Shown here one piece after another: positions 43,887 through 51,926 of a stretch of DNA of 64,000 bases; the stretch's first letter is position 1, and each line of letters starts with the position of its first letter. The translations under genes and the position numbers were made by a program. Below the pieces are notes generated by a model. That model saw nothing but the letters and a program-made list of their open reading frames with translations, ran no database searches and was not told the origin of the DNA. The DNA comes from Bacillus sp. HMF5848 (GTDB lineage: Bacteria; Bacillota; Bacilli; Bacillales; HMF5848). Location: positions 313,501 to 377,500 of the forward strand of contig NZ_RWIV01000001.1 of NCBI RefSeq assembly GCF_003944835.1. Direction: 5' to 3'.

Positions 43887-45446
43887 TTATGACAATATGC
43901 GTGCAAGCATTTCTTGCCTTTGTCTCTGAATATAATGTCTGCGCCATGCTTTGTTATTTTCCTTTGGGTAATCCTCACGAAAATGACTCCCACGACTTTC
44001 GGTTCGTTTTAAGGCAGATGTGGCAATGAGCCAACCTGCGGTGATCATATTAATGACTTGCCATTCGCTTTTTGTGTGTTGCTCTGGTTTTGCATGAATG
44101 ATAGAGGAGAGATGAAATGACTCAAACCACTCAATGATTTGGTGTAGCCCTTGTTCACTTCTCGTAATCCCTACGTATTTCATCATCATATTTTGTATAG
44201 TATCAACAGATGGTAAAGTGGATAAATCTCTTGGCTTAGTGGTTTCTTCATCTATATACATAAAACTTTTTTTACAAGAGGATGGAGTTTGTAAAATATA
44301 GTCTGCCAATCTATTAGCAAATACAATGCCTTCTAACAAGGAGTTACTCGCAAGTCGATTCGCCCCATGGACACCTGTGTGGGCCACTTCACCGATTGCG
44401 TATAACTTATTTACGGACGTTTGACCTTTTGAGTTTGTTTGTACACCACCCATTAAGAAATGGGCACCAGGAACAATCGGAAGTAATCCATCAGATAAAT
44501 TAATACCGTGGTGTTTACAATTTTTTGCGATTGTTGGGAATCTCTCTTGAAAATCCTTCACCTTTGAGATATTTAAGTAAATTTTTTCTCCTTGTAAAAT
44601 GGCTTGATGAATCGTTTGAGAGACAATATCTCGAGGGGCTAAATCCTCTAGTTTATGAATACCTTGCATAATTCTCTTGCCAGCTTGGTTTACTAGAAAA
44701 GCACCTTCGCCACGTACTGCTTCAGATATTAGTCCCTTTACATGTCCATTTACGTAGAGCATAGTCGGGTGAAATTGAATAAATTCTAAATCGGCTAACG
44801 TTGCTCCAGCCCGATACGCTAGCGCTAATCCATCGCCAACTATGGTAGGTGCGTTTGAAGTAAAAGAATACAATGCACCACATCCTCCGCTAGCCAGCAC
44901 GATATGCTCAGCATAATGGTAAGAAAACGAATTATTGAGAGTACGTGTTTTAACACCAACACACCGATTGTTTACAATTAAAAGCTCTACAGCTTCCTCT
45001 TGCTCGACGATAGAAATAGAATCTAGTAGTTTATCGTGTAGGAAGTCTATGAAACACTTTCCTGTTGCATCGCCACCTGCATGTAAAATCCGTCTTTTAT
45101 GATGACCACCTTCACGTCCGAGATGAATCGTACCTTTCTCATCTTTGTCAAAACTTAAGCCGTTATGAATGAATTGTTCTACATATTCACGGCCGGTCTT
45201 GACCATCAGCTTTACATGAGAAGTATTGTTGTGAAATGCACCAGCTTGTAATGTATCTTCGTAGTGATCTTGCCATGTGTCTGTCGGGGATATAGCCGCT
45301 GCAATCCCCCCTTGAGCAAGGATTGAATTGCAAGTAGTAGCTTTATCTTTTGTGATTATCTTCACGTATTTATCTTCTGCTAATCTAGTAGCCGCTGTTA
45401 AGGCAGCAAGGCCACTTCCAATTATAATTACATCTGTAAAAGGCAT
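43887..45446 (-). CDS. nadB: L-aspartate oxidase
   Basis: 519 residues. A flavoprotein oxidising L-aspartate to iminoaspartate, the first step of NAD synthesis. FAD-binding Rossmann motif VIIIGSGLAALTAA starts the protein. HLGREGGHHKRRILHAGGDA and TESRGSHFREDYP are active-site segments. The start at 45446 is chosen over the upstream ATG at 45485, because AGGAGG lies between them and the upstream ATG is inside the NiaR operator. It is first in nadBCA, divergent from nifS-niaR. Confidence 0.94.
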   Translation of the reverse strand: MPFTDVIIIGSGLAALTAATRLAEDKYVKIITKDKATTCNSILAQGGIAAAISPTDTWQDHYEDTLQAGAFHNNTSHVKLMVKTGREYVEQFIHNGLSFDKDEKGTIHLGREGGHHKRRILHAGGDATGKCFIDFLHDKLLDSISIVEQEEAVELLIVNNRCVGVKTRTLNNSFSYHYAEHIVLASGGCGALYSFTSNAPTIVGDGLALAYRAGATLADLEFIQFHPTMLYVNGHVKGLISEAVRGEGAFLVNQAGKRIMQGIHKLEDLAPRDIVSQTIHQAILQGEKIYLNISKVKDFQERFPTIAKNCKHHGINLSDGLLPIVPGAHFLMGGVQTNSKGQTSVNKLYAIGEVAHTGVHGANRLASNSLLEGIVFANRLADYILQTPSSCKKSFMYIDEETTKPRDLSTLPSVDTIQNMMMKYVGITRSEQGLHQIIEWFESFHLSSIIHAKPEQHTKSEWQVINMITAGWLIATSALKRTESRGSHFREDYPKENNKAWRRHYIQRQRQEMLARILS

Positions 45447-45469
45447 CGTAAAAACAGCCTCCTGTTTAC

Positions 45470-45485
45470 ATGTGTCTTGACACAT
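45470..45485. promoter_or_regulatory. NiaR operator between nadBCA and nifS-niaR
   Basis: ATGTGTCTTGACACAT, perfect 7-bp arms around TT. It lies in the divergent promoter region of the NAD genes, where NiaR (YrxA) with bound nicotinate represses both units in B. subtilis. A TTGACA overlapping it may be the -35 toward nifS. Confidence 0.8.
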
Positions 45486-45538
45486 ATCATTACATAGAAT
45501 TACACTGATGACAAGAGGTTTTTTAAGGGAGAGCGGTT

Positions 45539-46687
45539 ATGATATATTTAGACTATGCGGCAACAACACCGATAAGAGAAGAAGCTTTACAGACTTTTAT
45601 AGAGGCAAGTAGAAAATATTACGGCAACTCAAATAGCTTGCATGATATTGGTAGTCAAGCTAATGAACTATTAGAGTATTGTCGTAAGGAATTAGCGGAT
45701 CTATTAGGGATAAGTACCGAAGGGCTATATTTTACAAGTGGTGGAACAGAATCTAATATAGTTTCGATTCGTTCAATGTTAGCAGCCCAATCAAGTGAAA
45801 ATGCTCACCTTATTACAACAAAATCAGAGCATTCCTCTATATATAATTTATTTAAACAGCTTGAAACTGAAGGATATGATGTTACCTATTTGCCTTTAAC
45901 GGAAAATGGGGTTGTATGTGTGGAACAGCTACAAGAGGCAATCCGTGATAATACCGTTTTAGCATCTATTCATTATGTAAATCCTGAAATAGGCGCGATC
46001 CAGCCAATCAAAGATATAGGGCGGATTTTGAAACAACGAAACATATTGTTTCATAGTGATTGTGTGCAAGCTTTTGGGAAGGTACCTCTAGAAAGTGTGA
46101 ATAGCATTGGTCTTTCCAGCGTTTCGATATCTAGTCACAAAGTGTATGGTCCTAAAGGTGTCGGTGCTGTGTATATTGATCCGACAATACCGATTGCCTC
46201 AATATATCCTGGCACAACGCACGAAAAGGGTGTACGGCCAGGAACATTGAATGTTCCAGCTATTGCCAGCTTTGTAACAGCTGCCATGATGACTTGTGAT
46301 GACTTGAAAACAGAGCAAAAGCGCATGGTGTTGCTTCGGGATAAAGTCACAGAGCGTATACGTGAAATGTCAAGTGTTAGTGTTATTCAAGGTAACGAAC
46401 ATAGTCAACTTCCGAACATACTAGCATTTACTATTGAAGGGGTAGAGGGACAATATACAATGTTAGAATACAATAGACACGGTATAGCTATTTCAGCAGG
46501 AAGTGCATGTCAACTAAACCTACAAACACCGTCGCGCACGTTTTTAGCTATGGGTAAATCGAAGGACGAGGCAAAGCAATATGTGCGCATTTCAATGGGA
46601 CGGAATACTTCGGATGATGATATGGATACATTCATAAACGTACTTCACAACATTATAAACTCAAAAACAGGAAAAGGGGATTTTTGA
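45539..46687 (+). CDS. nifS: Cysteine desulfurase, NifS type (NAD synthesis)
   Basis: 382 residues, PLP enzyme taking sulfur from cysteine. The PLP lysine is in SISSHKVYGPKGVG and the sulfur-carrying Cys324 in AGSACQLN. In B. subtilis the NifS next to nadB builds the Fe-S cluster of NadA, and this gene has the same place. It starts after AAGGGAG. The niaR gene begins 1 bp after its stop. Confidence 0.93.
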   Translation: MIYLDYAATTPIREEALQTFIEASRKYYGNSNSLHDIGSQANELLEYCRKELADLLGISTEGLYFTSGGTESNIVSIRSMLAAQSSENAHLITTKSEHSSIYNLFKQLETEGYDVTYLPLTENGVVCVEQLQEAIRDNTVLASIHYVNPEIGAIQPIKDIGRILKQRNILFHSDCVQAFGKVPLESVNSIGLSSVSISSHKVYGPKGVGAVYIDPTIPIASIYPGTTHEKGVRPGTLNVPAIASFVTAAMMTCDDLKTEQKRMVLLRDKVTERIREMSSVSVIQGNEHSQLPNILAFTIEGVEGQYTMLEYNRHGIAISAGSACQLNLQTPSRTFLAMGKSKDEAKQYVRISMGRNTSDDDMDTFINVLHNIINSKTGKGDF

Positions 46688-46688
46688 C

Positions 46689-47219
46689 ATGAAGGATGGT
46701 AAAATTCTTGGGGAGAAGAGGCGACGGTTGATTTTGGAGTGGCTTAAGGAAAGTCCTACTCCTTTAACAGGAAGTGACTTAGCTGAAAAAACAAATGTGT
46801 CTCGTCAAGTAATTGTACAAGACATATCCCTTTTAAAAGCAAAAAATGAACCCATTATGGCGACTAGTCAAGGGTATGTGTATTTAAACAGACAGCAGGA
46901 TAAAAAGCAGGTGGAAAGAGTCATTGCTTGTTGTCATTCTCCTGAGACAACAAAGAAGGAGCTTTATATATTAGTTGACCATGGTGTAATGGTCAAAAAT
47001 GTGATTGTAGAACATCCTGTATACGGGGAAATTACAGCGTCGATTATGGTGAGCAATAGACGCGAAGTAGATCAATTTATGAGTAAGCTATCCGAAACGA
47101 ATGCCTCACTCCTATCAGAGCTAACAGACGGTACTCATCTTCATACGGTCGTTGCAGTAAATGAAAATTTAATTAATCAAGCATGTGAGGCCTTAGAAGC
47201 TGAGGGGTTTTTAATTTAA
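46689..47219 (+). CDS. niaR: NiaR transcriptional repressor of NAD synthesis
   Basis: 176 residues. An N-terminal helix-turn-helix (LTGSDLAEKTNVSRQVIVQD) is followed by a 3H domain, named for its three conserved His. These are visible in VDHGV, VEHPVYG and THLHTV, and bind metal and nicotinate. It represses nadBCA and its own operon when nicotinate is plentiful. Corresponds to B. subtilis YrxA. Confidence 0.92.
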   Translation: MKDGKILGEKRRRLILEWLKESPTPLTGSDLAEKTNVSRQVIVQDISLLKAKNEPIMATSQGYVYLNRQQDKKQVERVIACCHSPETTKKELYILVDHGVMVKNVIVEHPVYGEITASIMVSNRREVDQFMSKLSETNASLLSELTDGTHLHTVVAVNENLINQACEALEAEGFLI

Positions 47220-47343
47220 TTTTTTTTAAAAAAAATATGTAACATTTTCTCTATTGATAACGTCAGTAATAAGTAGGGCTATGAAACCAGCTTATCGTGT
47301 AACACCCTGCAGTCATGTTAGATGTTATAGCAAGAAAAAGGGA

Positions 47344-47373
47344 TTCTAGAAAAATAAGGTTCTAGAAAAATAA
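47344..47373 (+). repeat. Two direct copies of TTCTAGAAAAATAA
   Basis: Perfect 14-bp repeats at 47344-47357 and 47360-47373, 16 bp apart, each containing the palindrome TTCTAGAA. They sit right before the kinase ribosome site. They may be a regulator site or just chance in AT-rich DNA. Confidence 0.5.
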
Positions 47374-47404
47374 TCCTAAAGCTGCATTGTGGAGGGGCGT
47401 TAAT

Positions 47405-48706
47405 TTGGATAAATATCGAGGTAGAATCATATCTATTGTATGCTTTTTTATCGCTATGGGCATTTGGAATTATCTGTATTATTATGTGAATGATTATCCG
47501 ATTAATTGGACCTTAGATATTACATTCTCAGTAATATTAGGATTGTTTGTTTGGAACATTGCTTATTTTTATGATAAGTCAATTATGTTAAATAAAAGAC
47601 TTCGAGTGAGTGAAGAAAATCATTTGCAACTTGTAGAAAGTACAGAAGCTATTTTTAATAACCTCAACCAGGCTGTTTTTCAAACAGATGCAACTTATAA
47701 AATTATCGCCGCTAATCCGGCATGGGAAAAACAAACTGGTTTTCCTCTCTTTTCCTCCCTACATCAAGATATACACACCTTTATTTATGACGATGATGTT
47801 GAAACATTTTTAGTACAAGTTACTGATCAAATCGAACACCGAAGCAGTGCCACACACTTAGAATTTCGCCTTAAAAAAGTCGACGATTCATATAGGTGGG
47901 TCGAATGCTTTTGTAAATTTACATACGACTCTAACGAGCAGCTAGTTAGTATGATTGGTAGCCTGTTTGATATTACCACGAGAAAACAATTTGAGGATTC
48001 ATTGCTTATAGAAAATCAAAAGCTTGTTATGCAATCAGATCGCTTTGCTGTATCAGCACAATTAGCCGCAGGTATTGCTCATGAAGTTCGCAATCCTTTG
48101 ACTGCTATAAGCGGGTTTTTACAATTAATACGTCCGGAATTAGTAAGTCAAAAGGATTATTTAGATATTATCTTTTCTGAGATTAAAAGGATAGAGTTTA
48201 TATTATCGGAATTGATGGTACTAACTAAACCGCAAAAACCTAACTTAGAAAAATTAGATATTGTTAAAGTTGTGGATCACGTGTTGGCGCTCCTTGAGAC
48301 AAATGCGTTGTTACATGATGTTGAACTAGTTAAGCTATATTCAGATGCACCAATCTGGGTGAATGGCGATGAAAATCAATTAAAACAGGTTTTTATTAAC
48401 TTAGTTAAAAACGGAATTGAGGCCACTAAGTTAAATGGCGAAGTGTCTGTAAATATTAAGAGAGATAAAACAAGTGTCCATATACAAGTGACAGACAACG
48501 GAATTGGTATGGATGAGAAAACACTAAAAGAAATTGCACACCCTTTTTTTACAACAAAAGAAACGGGTACAGGTTTAGGATTAGCTGTCTGTTATGCCAT
48601 TGTTGAGTCTCATCATGGTGCTGTTCGTGTAGAATCGACTTTAGATGAAGGTTCCACTTTTATTGTGGTACTGCCAGTTATATCCGATGAAGGTTCTCCT
48701 CTATGA
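47405..48706 (+). CDS. PAS-domain sensor histidine kinase (sporulation-kinase type)
   Basis: About 433 residues. Two membrane helices (about 8-24 and 34-55) are followed by a PAS/PAC sensor domain (about 75-205). Next come HisKA with phospho-acceptor His226 (GIAHEVRNPLTAISGFLQLI) and HATPase with N box NLVKNGIEA and G boxes DNGIGMDE and GTGLGLAV. No response regulator is adjacent, as with the orphan KinA-E kinases that feed the Spo0F phosphorelay. TTG 47405 is chosen because GGAGGGG precedes it. Its terminator overlaps the stop codon. Confidence 0.88.
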   Translation: MDKYRGRIISIVCFFIAMGIWNYLYYYVNDYPINWTLDITFSVILGLFVWNIAYFYDKSIMLNKRLRVSEENHLQLVESTEAIFNNLNQAVFQTDATYKIIAANPAWEKQTGFPLFSSLHQDIHTFIYDDDVETFLVQVTDQIEHRSSATHLEFRLKKVDDSYRWVECFCKFTYDSNEQLVSMIGSLFDITTRKQFEDSLLIENQKLVMQSDRFAVSAQLAAGIAHEVRNPLTAISGFLQLIRPELVSQKDYLDIIFSEIKRIEFILSELMVLTKPQKPNLEKLDIVKVVDHVLALLETNALLHDVELVKLYSDAPIWVNGDENQLKQVFINLVKNGIEATKLNGEVSVNIKRDKTSVHIQVTDNGIGMDEKTLKEIAHPFFTTKETGTGLGLAVCYAIVESHHGAVRVESTLDEGSTFIVVLPVISDEGSPL

Positions 48707-48729
48707 TTAAATTCAGAGGAGTTTTTTTT
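48696..48729 (+). terminator. Rho-independent terminator overlapping kinase stop
   Basis: CTCCTCT (48696-48702) and AGAGGAG (48715-48721), then eight T. The kinase stop codon (48704-48706) is in the loop. Confidence 0.82.
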
Positions 48730-48895
48730 CCGGCGGGAGATAGTGGCACACGTGAGACCTGCATGCGCAAAGCGCTAAGGTCGACAACAACACGCCGTCC
48801 TGGCGCATTGTCGGCACTAGCCGGATGTTCTGTGCGTCGAAGGCTCACGGTCACTCTGTGGAAAGCGAGTGCAATGGAGCAGAAATCAAAATTAA
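48730..48895. repeat. GC-rich intergenic element
   Basis: A sharply GC-richer block, about CCGGCGGGAGATAGTGGCAC to GTGGAAAGCGAGTGCAATGG, in AT-rich surroundings. The closing part resembles a GGAAAGCGAGTG(C/G) repeat I recall from Bacillaceae intergenic regions. Several short ORFs cross it on both strands, none with coding character. From 48896 to 49004 I see only AT-rich sequence. Confidence 0.5.
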
Positions 48896-49004
48896 TCTTA
48901 TAGATAAATCTATTGTCATTTGTACCGAGCAAGAAAAAAAGGACATCTTTGACTTCCCTTTGTCGTTAGAATCTAAGTGTAATTTTTATGAAATTAATGA
49001 ACTC

Positions 49005-49310
49005 TTACTTCAAAATACTATTACGAAATTTTATCAAACTAAAAATTATATAAATTATTAGCCCTAAAAAAATCATGAGATTAACCAAGTAATTATTAAA
49101 GACGGTAACAACAAAAATCATAGTTATTATAAAGAGAGCAATAATTGAGCCGAATTTAGTATATTTGATTGCAGCTTCGGAAAATTCTGGTTCTTCTTTA
49201 TACTGCCATCTTTGCCCAAGCAACATGCTTTCCTCAGGATGAAAATAAGTCCAAATTAAAACTCCATATATAGGGCCTAGAAAGATAATCATTAAAAATA
49301 ATTCAGCCAA
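49005..49310 (-). CDS. Small membrane protein, DUF6199-like
   Basis: 101 residues with an N-terminal helix (about 3-20) and two more near the C-terminus (about 52-88). The middle segment QRWQYKEEPEFSEAAIKYTK recalls small DUF6199-type membrane proteins; the match is from memory and tentative. TTG start after a strong AGGAGGGG site. Function unknown. Confidence 0.6.
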   Translation of the reverse strand: MAELFLMIIFLGPIYGVLIWTYFHPEESMLLGQRWQYKEEPEFSEAAIKYTKFGSIIALFIITMIFVVTVFNNYLVNLMIFLGLIIYIIFSLIKFRNSILK

Positions 49311-49414
49311 AAAACCCCTCCTAACTTTTGAACAAAAATGGCCGCAGCTTAATGTGTTTAGTATTCATACGTATGTAGCCCTTAAAAAGTTCCGAAAGTT
49401 GTTTGTCTACTCTT

Positions 49415-49545
49415 ATTTGCTAAGAAGATTTGTTTGAAGATGCGGGAATCATCAACATAAATTTCAAGTGCCCCTTTTTTCTAATAATTCCTAGTGAACG
49501 ACTAAGCTCTACTGGATTAACAACACGGTCTAAATCATCAATTTT
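49415..49545 (-). pseudogene. AbrB-family regulator remnant
   Basis: Reverse-strand translation gives KIDDLDRVVNPVELSRSLGI, then in another frame ALEIYVDDSRIF. Together these follow AbrB/Abh (KVDELGRVVIPIELRRTLGI, then ALEIYVDD). The frame break lies in the A/G run at about 49470-49480, and no start or full C-terminus exists. Upstream in the same direction a short GTVLILPESPSE-like piece precedes it. The rest of 49311-49752 holds only this and the promoter of the next gene. Confidence 0.7.
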
Positions 49546-49752
49546 ATGCCTCGCAATTTCTTAGGTAGCGTTTCAAGTGTTGTTTCAGACGGTGATTCTG
49601 GCAGAATAAGAACCGTCCCCATTTATCCTTTGTCGGTTTATGTCATTGTTTAGCGTAATAGGTCATATTTAGAAATATTTAGAGGATTTTGGATATTTAT
49701 TACGAATGATATAATCATGATAGTAGGGAATTTAGAATTGGGGGTAGCTTTC

Positions 49753-50700
49753 ATGTCAGAAACAAACGTACAACCAGCTTTAATGAGAATTATTGAAAAT
49801 ATTGAAAAAGTGATTATCGGTAAAAGGGATATTGCAACATTGAGCTTAGTTGGTTTGTTGGCGGAAGGCCACATTCTTTTAGAGGATGTGCCGGGTGTCG
49901 GAAAAACGATGTTGGTACGTGCTTTAGCAAAATCAATAGGTGCTGAGTTCCGACGTATTCAGTTTACACCTGATTTATTGCCATCAGATGTGACTGGGGT
50001 TTCGGTTTATAATCCAAAGGATTTAGAGTTCCAATTTCGCTCAGGCCCCATTATGGCTAATATTGTCCTAGCGGATGAGATTAACCGTACCTCACCAAAA
50101 ACCCAAGCGGCCTTACTCGAAGCGATGGAAGAAGGTAGCGTGACGGTTGATGGAGTGACTAGACAGTTACAAAGGCCATTCTTTGTTATGGCTACACAAA
50201 ATCCTATTGAGTATGAAGGGACGTATCCCCTTCCCGAAGCACAGTTAGATCGCTTTCTTATTAAGATGAAAATGGGGTATCCATCACATAAAGAAGAAGT
50301 TGAAGTGTTAAATAGAGTCGAGCAGGAACAACCTATTGTAAACCTACAATCTGTTATTACACTGGATGATTTGCTTGACTTACAAAAAGCAGTTAAAGAT
50401 GTATATGTGGATCAAACGGTAAAGGATTATATTGTTGATTTAGTGGGGCGTACTAGGTCCCATCAATCCGTGTATTTAGGAGTAAGTCCGCGTGGTTCCA
50501 TTGCTTTGATGAAATCAGCCAAAGCGTATGCGTACATAGCAGGACGCGATTATGTTATACCTGATGATATCCAGTTTTTGGCGCCGTATACACTAGCGCA
50601 CCGAATGATATTAAAATCCGAAGCGGTGTTTGAGGGAGTGCAAGTAGAATCAATAATTGATAAGTTACTAGACTGGACACCTGTCCCAGTGAAAAGGTAG
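49753..50700 (+). CDS. yeaC: MoxR-family AAA ATPase
   Basis: 315 residues. AAA domain with Walker A EDVPGVGKTM, Walker B VLADEINR, and sensor region MATQNPIEYEGTYPLPEAQL. MoxR ATPases act as chaperones together with DUF58 proteins. ATG 49753 follows GGGGG; the frame is open from 49717, but a TATAAT at 49710-49715 would place the transcript start after that codon. First gene of a trio with the same order as B. subtilis yeaC-yeaD-yebA. Confidence 0.92.
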   Translation: MSETNVQPALMRIIENIEKVIIGKRDIATLSLVGLLAEGHILLEDVPGVGKTMLVRALAKSIGAEFRRIQFTPDLLPSDVTGVSVYNPKDLEFQFRSGPIMANIVLADEINRTSPKTQAALLEAMEEGSVTVDGVTRQLQRPFFVMATQNPIEYEGTYPLPEAQLDRFLIKMKMGYPSHKEEVEVLNRVEQEQPIVNLQSVITLDDLLDLQKAVKDVYVDQTVKDYIVDLVGRTRSHQSVYLGVSPRGSIALMKSAKAYAYIAGRDYVIPDDIQFLAPYTLAHRMILKSEAVFEGVQVESIIDKLLDWTPVPVKR

Positions 50701-50709
50701 TGATTTGCA

Positions 50710-51924
50710 TTGAATGAGGCTTTGCGTACGTGGCGATACTTCGGTAAAGCGATGATAGTGTTCTTGTTGCTAGCTTTAGCTTTTGTATACGCTATGTTTG
50801 AAGGAGGATTTGTTAGTTGGTTTTTGTTTTATAGTTTTTTGCCGTTAGCGGTGTATTCTGTATGTATCGCTATTTACCCTATAAAGACATGGCGTGTGGA
50901 AAGAACCTTTAAGAAAGGACACTATCTATCAGGTGACACGCTTAATGTAATTGTTACCATCAAGCGCCGCGTACCCTTCCCGCTTTTATATTTAGTTATA
51001 GAGGACCATGTGTCAAATTCTTTATTAAAGCACAATAAAAAAGAGACTATTAAAACTGTTTTGTTCCCATGGTTTCGTCGGCATATAACGTATGAATATC
51101 ACATGGGAAAATTATTGCGTGGTGAACATGTTTTTTCAGCCGTACGCATAAAAACTGGCGATGTGTTTGGTTTTATTGAAAAGGAGCGTATCTGCCCTAT
51201 AGAACAGAGTGTTATCGTGTATCCTAGCTACGAGAAAATGGCATATGTACGACTTGAAAATCGTTTTGAACAAGGTGGTGCATCTTCTAGGACTAAGATA
51301 GAGAGAGATACTACGATGGCGGTAGGCGTCCGGGATTATCAAGCAGGAGACCGTTTTTCTTGGATAGATTGGAAGGCAACTGCTCGTAAAAATGCAATCA
51401 TGACAAAGGAATTTGAATTACAGCAAAGTTATGATGTGGTTATGTTTCTTGACCGAACGCCTTCGCATCAGTTTGAAAGTAGTGTTAAGTTTGCTACATC
51501 TATAGCAAAGGCAGTTTTAAAAACCGGAGCACGCCTAGGATATGTATCAAGTGGAGAAGAAAGGTTTTATCTCCCGTTACGTGGAGGGCAAGAACAAGAC
51601 CAGCGCTTGTATTACCACTTTGCTAAAGTTCAAGATAATGCTGAAAAAGACTTTGCTACTTTATTGGAGGCGGAAGTCGGGAAATGGCCAATAACGACAA
51701 TGTTTATAATCATTTTGTCGAGCTTAGATTATTCATATCTAAAAATTACTGATAAACTCACCGCTCGATACAGGAATATAATTATATTTATTGCTAAAAC
51801 GGACCGGTCAAGAGTTTCTTCTCATGAGCAAGAAGTTGCTGATGCATTCAATAAAAAGGGGATATACACAAAATTTGTTTATGAGAATAAGTTTTATGCT
51901 GCTTTTCAAGGGGGGACAAAGTAG
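50710..51924 (+). CDS. yeaD: DUF58 protein
   Basis: 404 residues. Two N-terminal membrane helices (about 12-52), a beta-rich middle domain, then the DUF58 hallmark VRDYQAGDRFSWIDWKATAR leading into a von-Willebrand-A-like fold. TTG start at 50710, 9 bp after the MoxR stop. It is thought to work with the MoxR ATPase upstream and the membrane transglutaminase downstream at the cell surface; the exact task is unknown. Confidence 0.88.
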   Translation: MNEALRTWRYFGKAMIVFLLLALAFVYAMFEGGFVSWFLFYSFLPLAVYSVCIAIYPIKTWRVERTFKKGHYLSGDTLNVIVTIKRRVPFPLLYLVIEDHVSNSLLKHNKKETIKTVLFPWFRRHITYEYHMGKLLRGEHVFSAVRIKTGDVFGFIEKERICPIEQSVIVYPSYEKMAYVRLENRFEQGGASSRTKIERDTTMAVGVRDYQAGDRFSWIDWKATARKNAIMTKEFELQQSYDVVMFLDRTPSHQFESSVKFATSIAKAVLKTGARLGYVSSGEERFYLPLRGGQEQDQRLYYHFAKVQDNAEKDFATLLEAEVGKWPITTMFIIILSSLDYSYLKITDKLTARYRNIIIFIAKTDRSRVSSHEQEVADAFNKKGIYTKFVYENKFYAAFQGGTK

Positions 51925-51926
51925 CC

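Noticed and set aside
48703..49061. Small ORFs on both strands
   Set aside because: They lie in the GC-rich intergenic element, lack ribosome sites and resemble no protein family.
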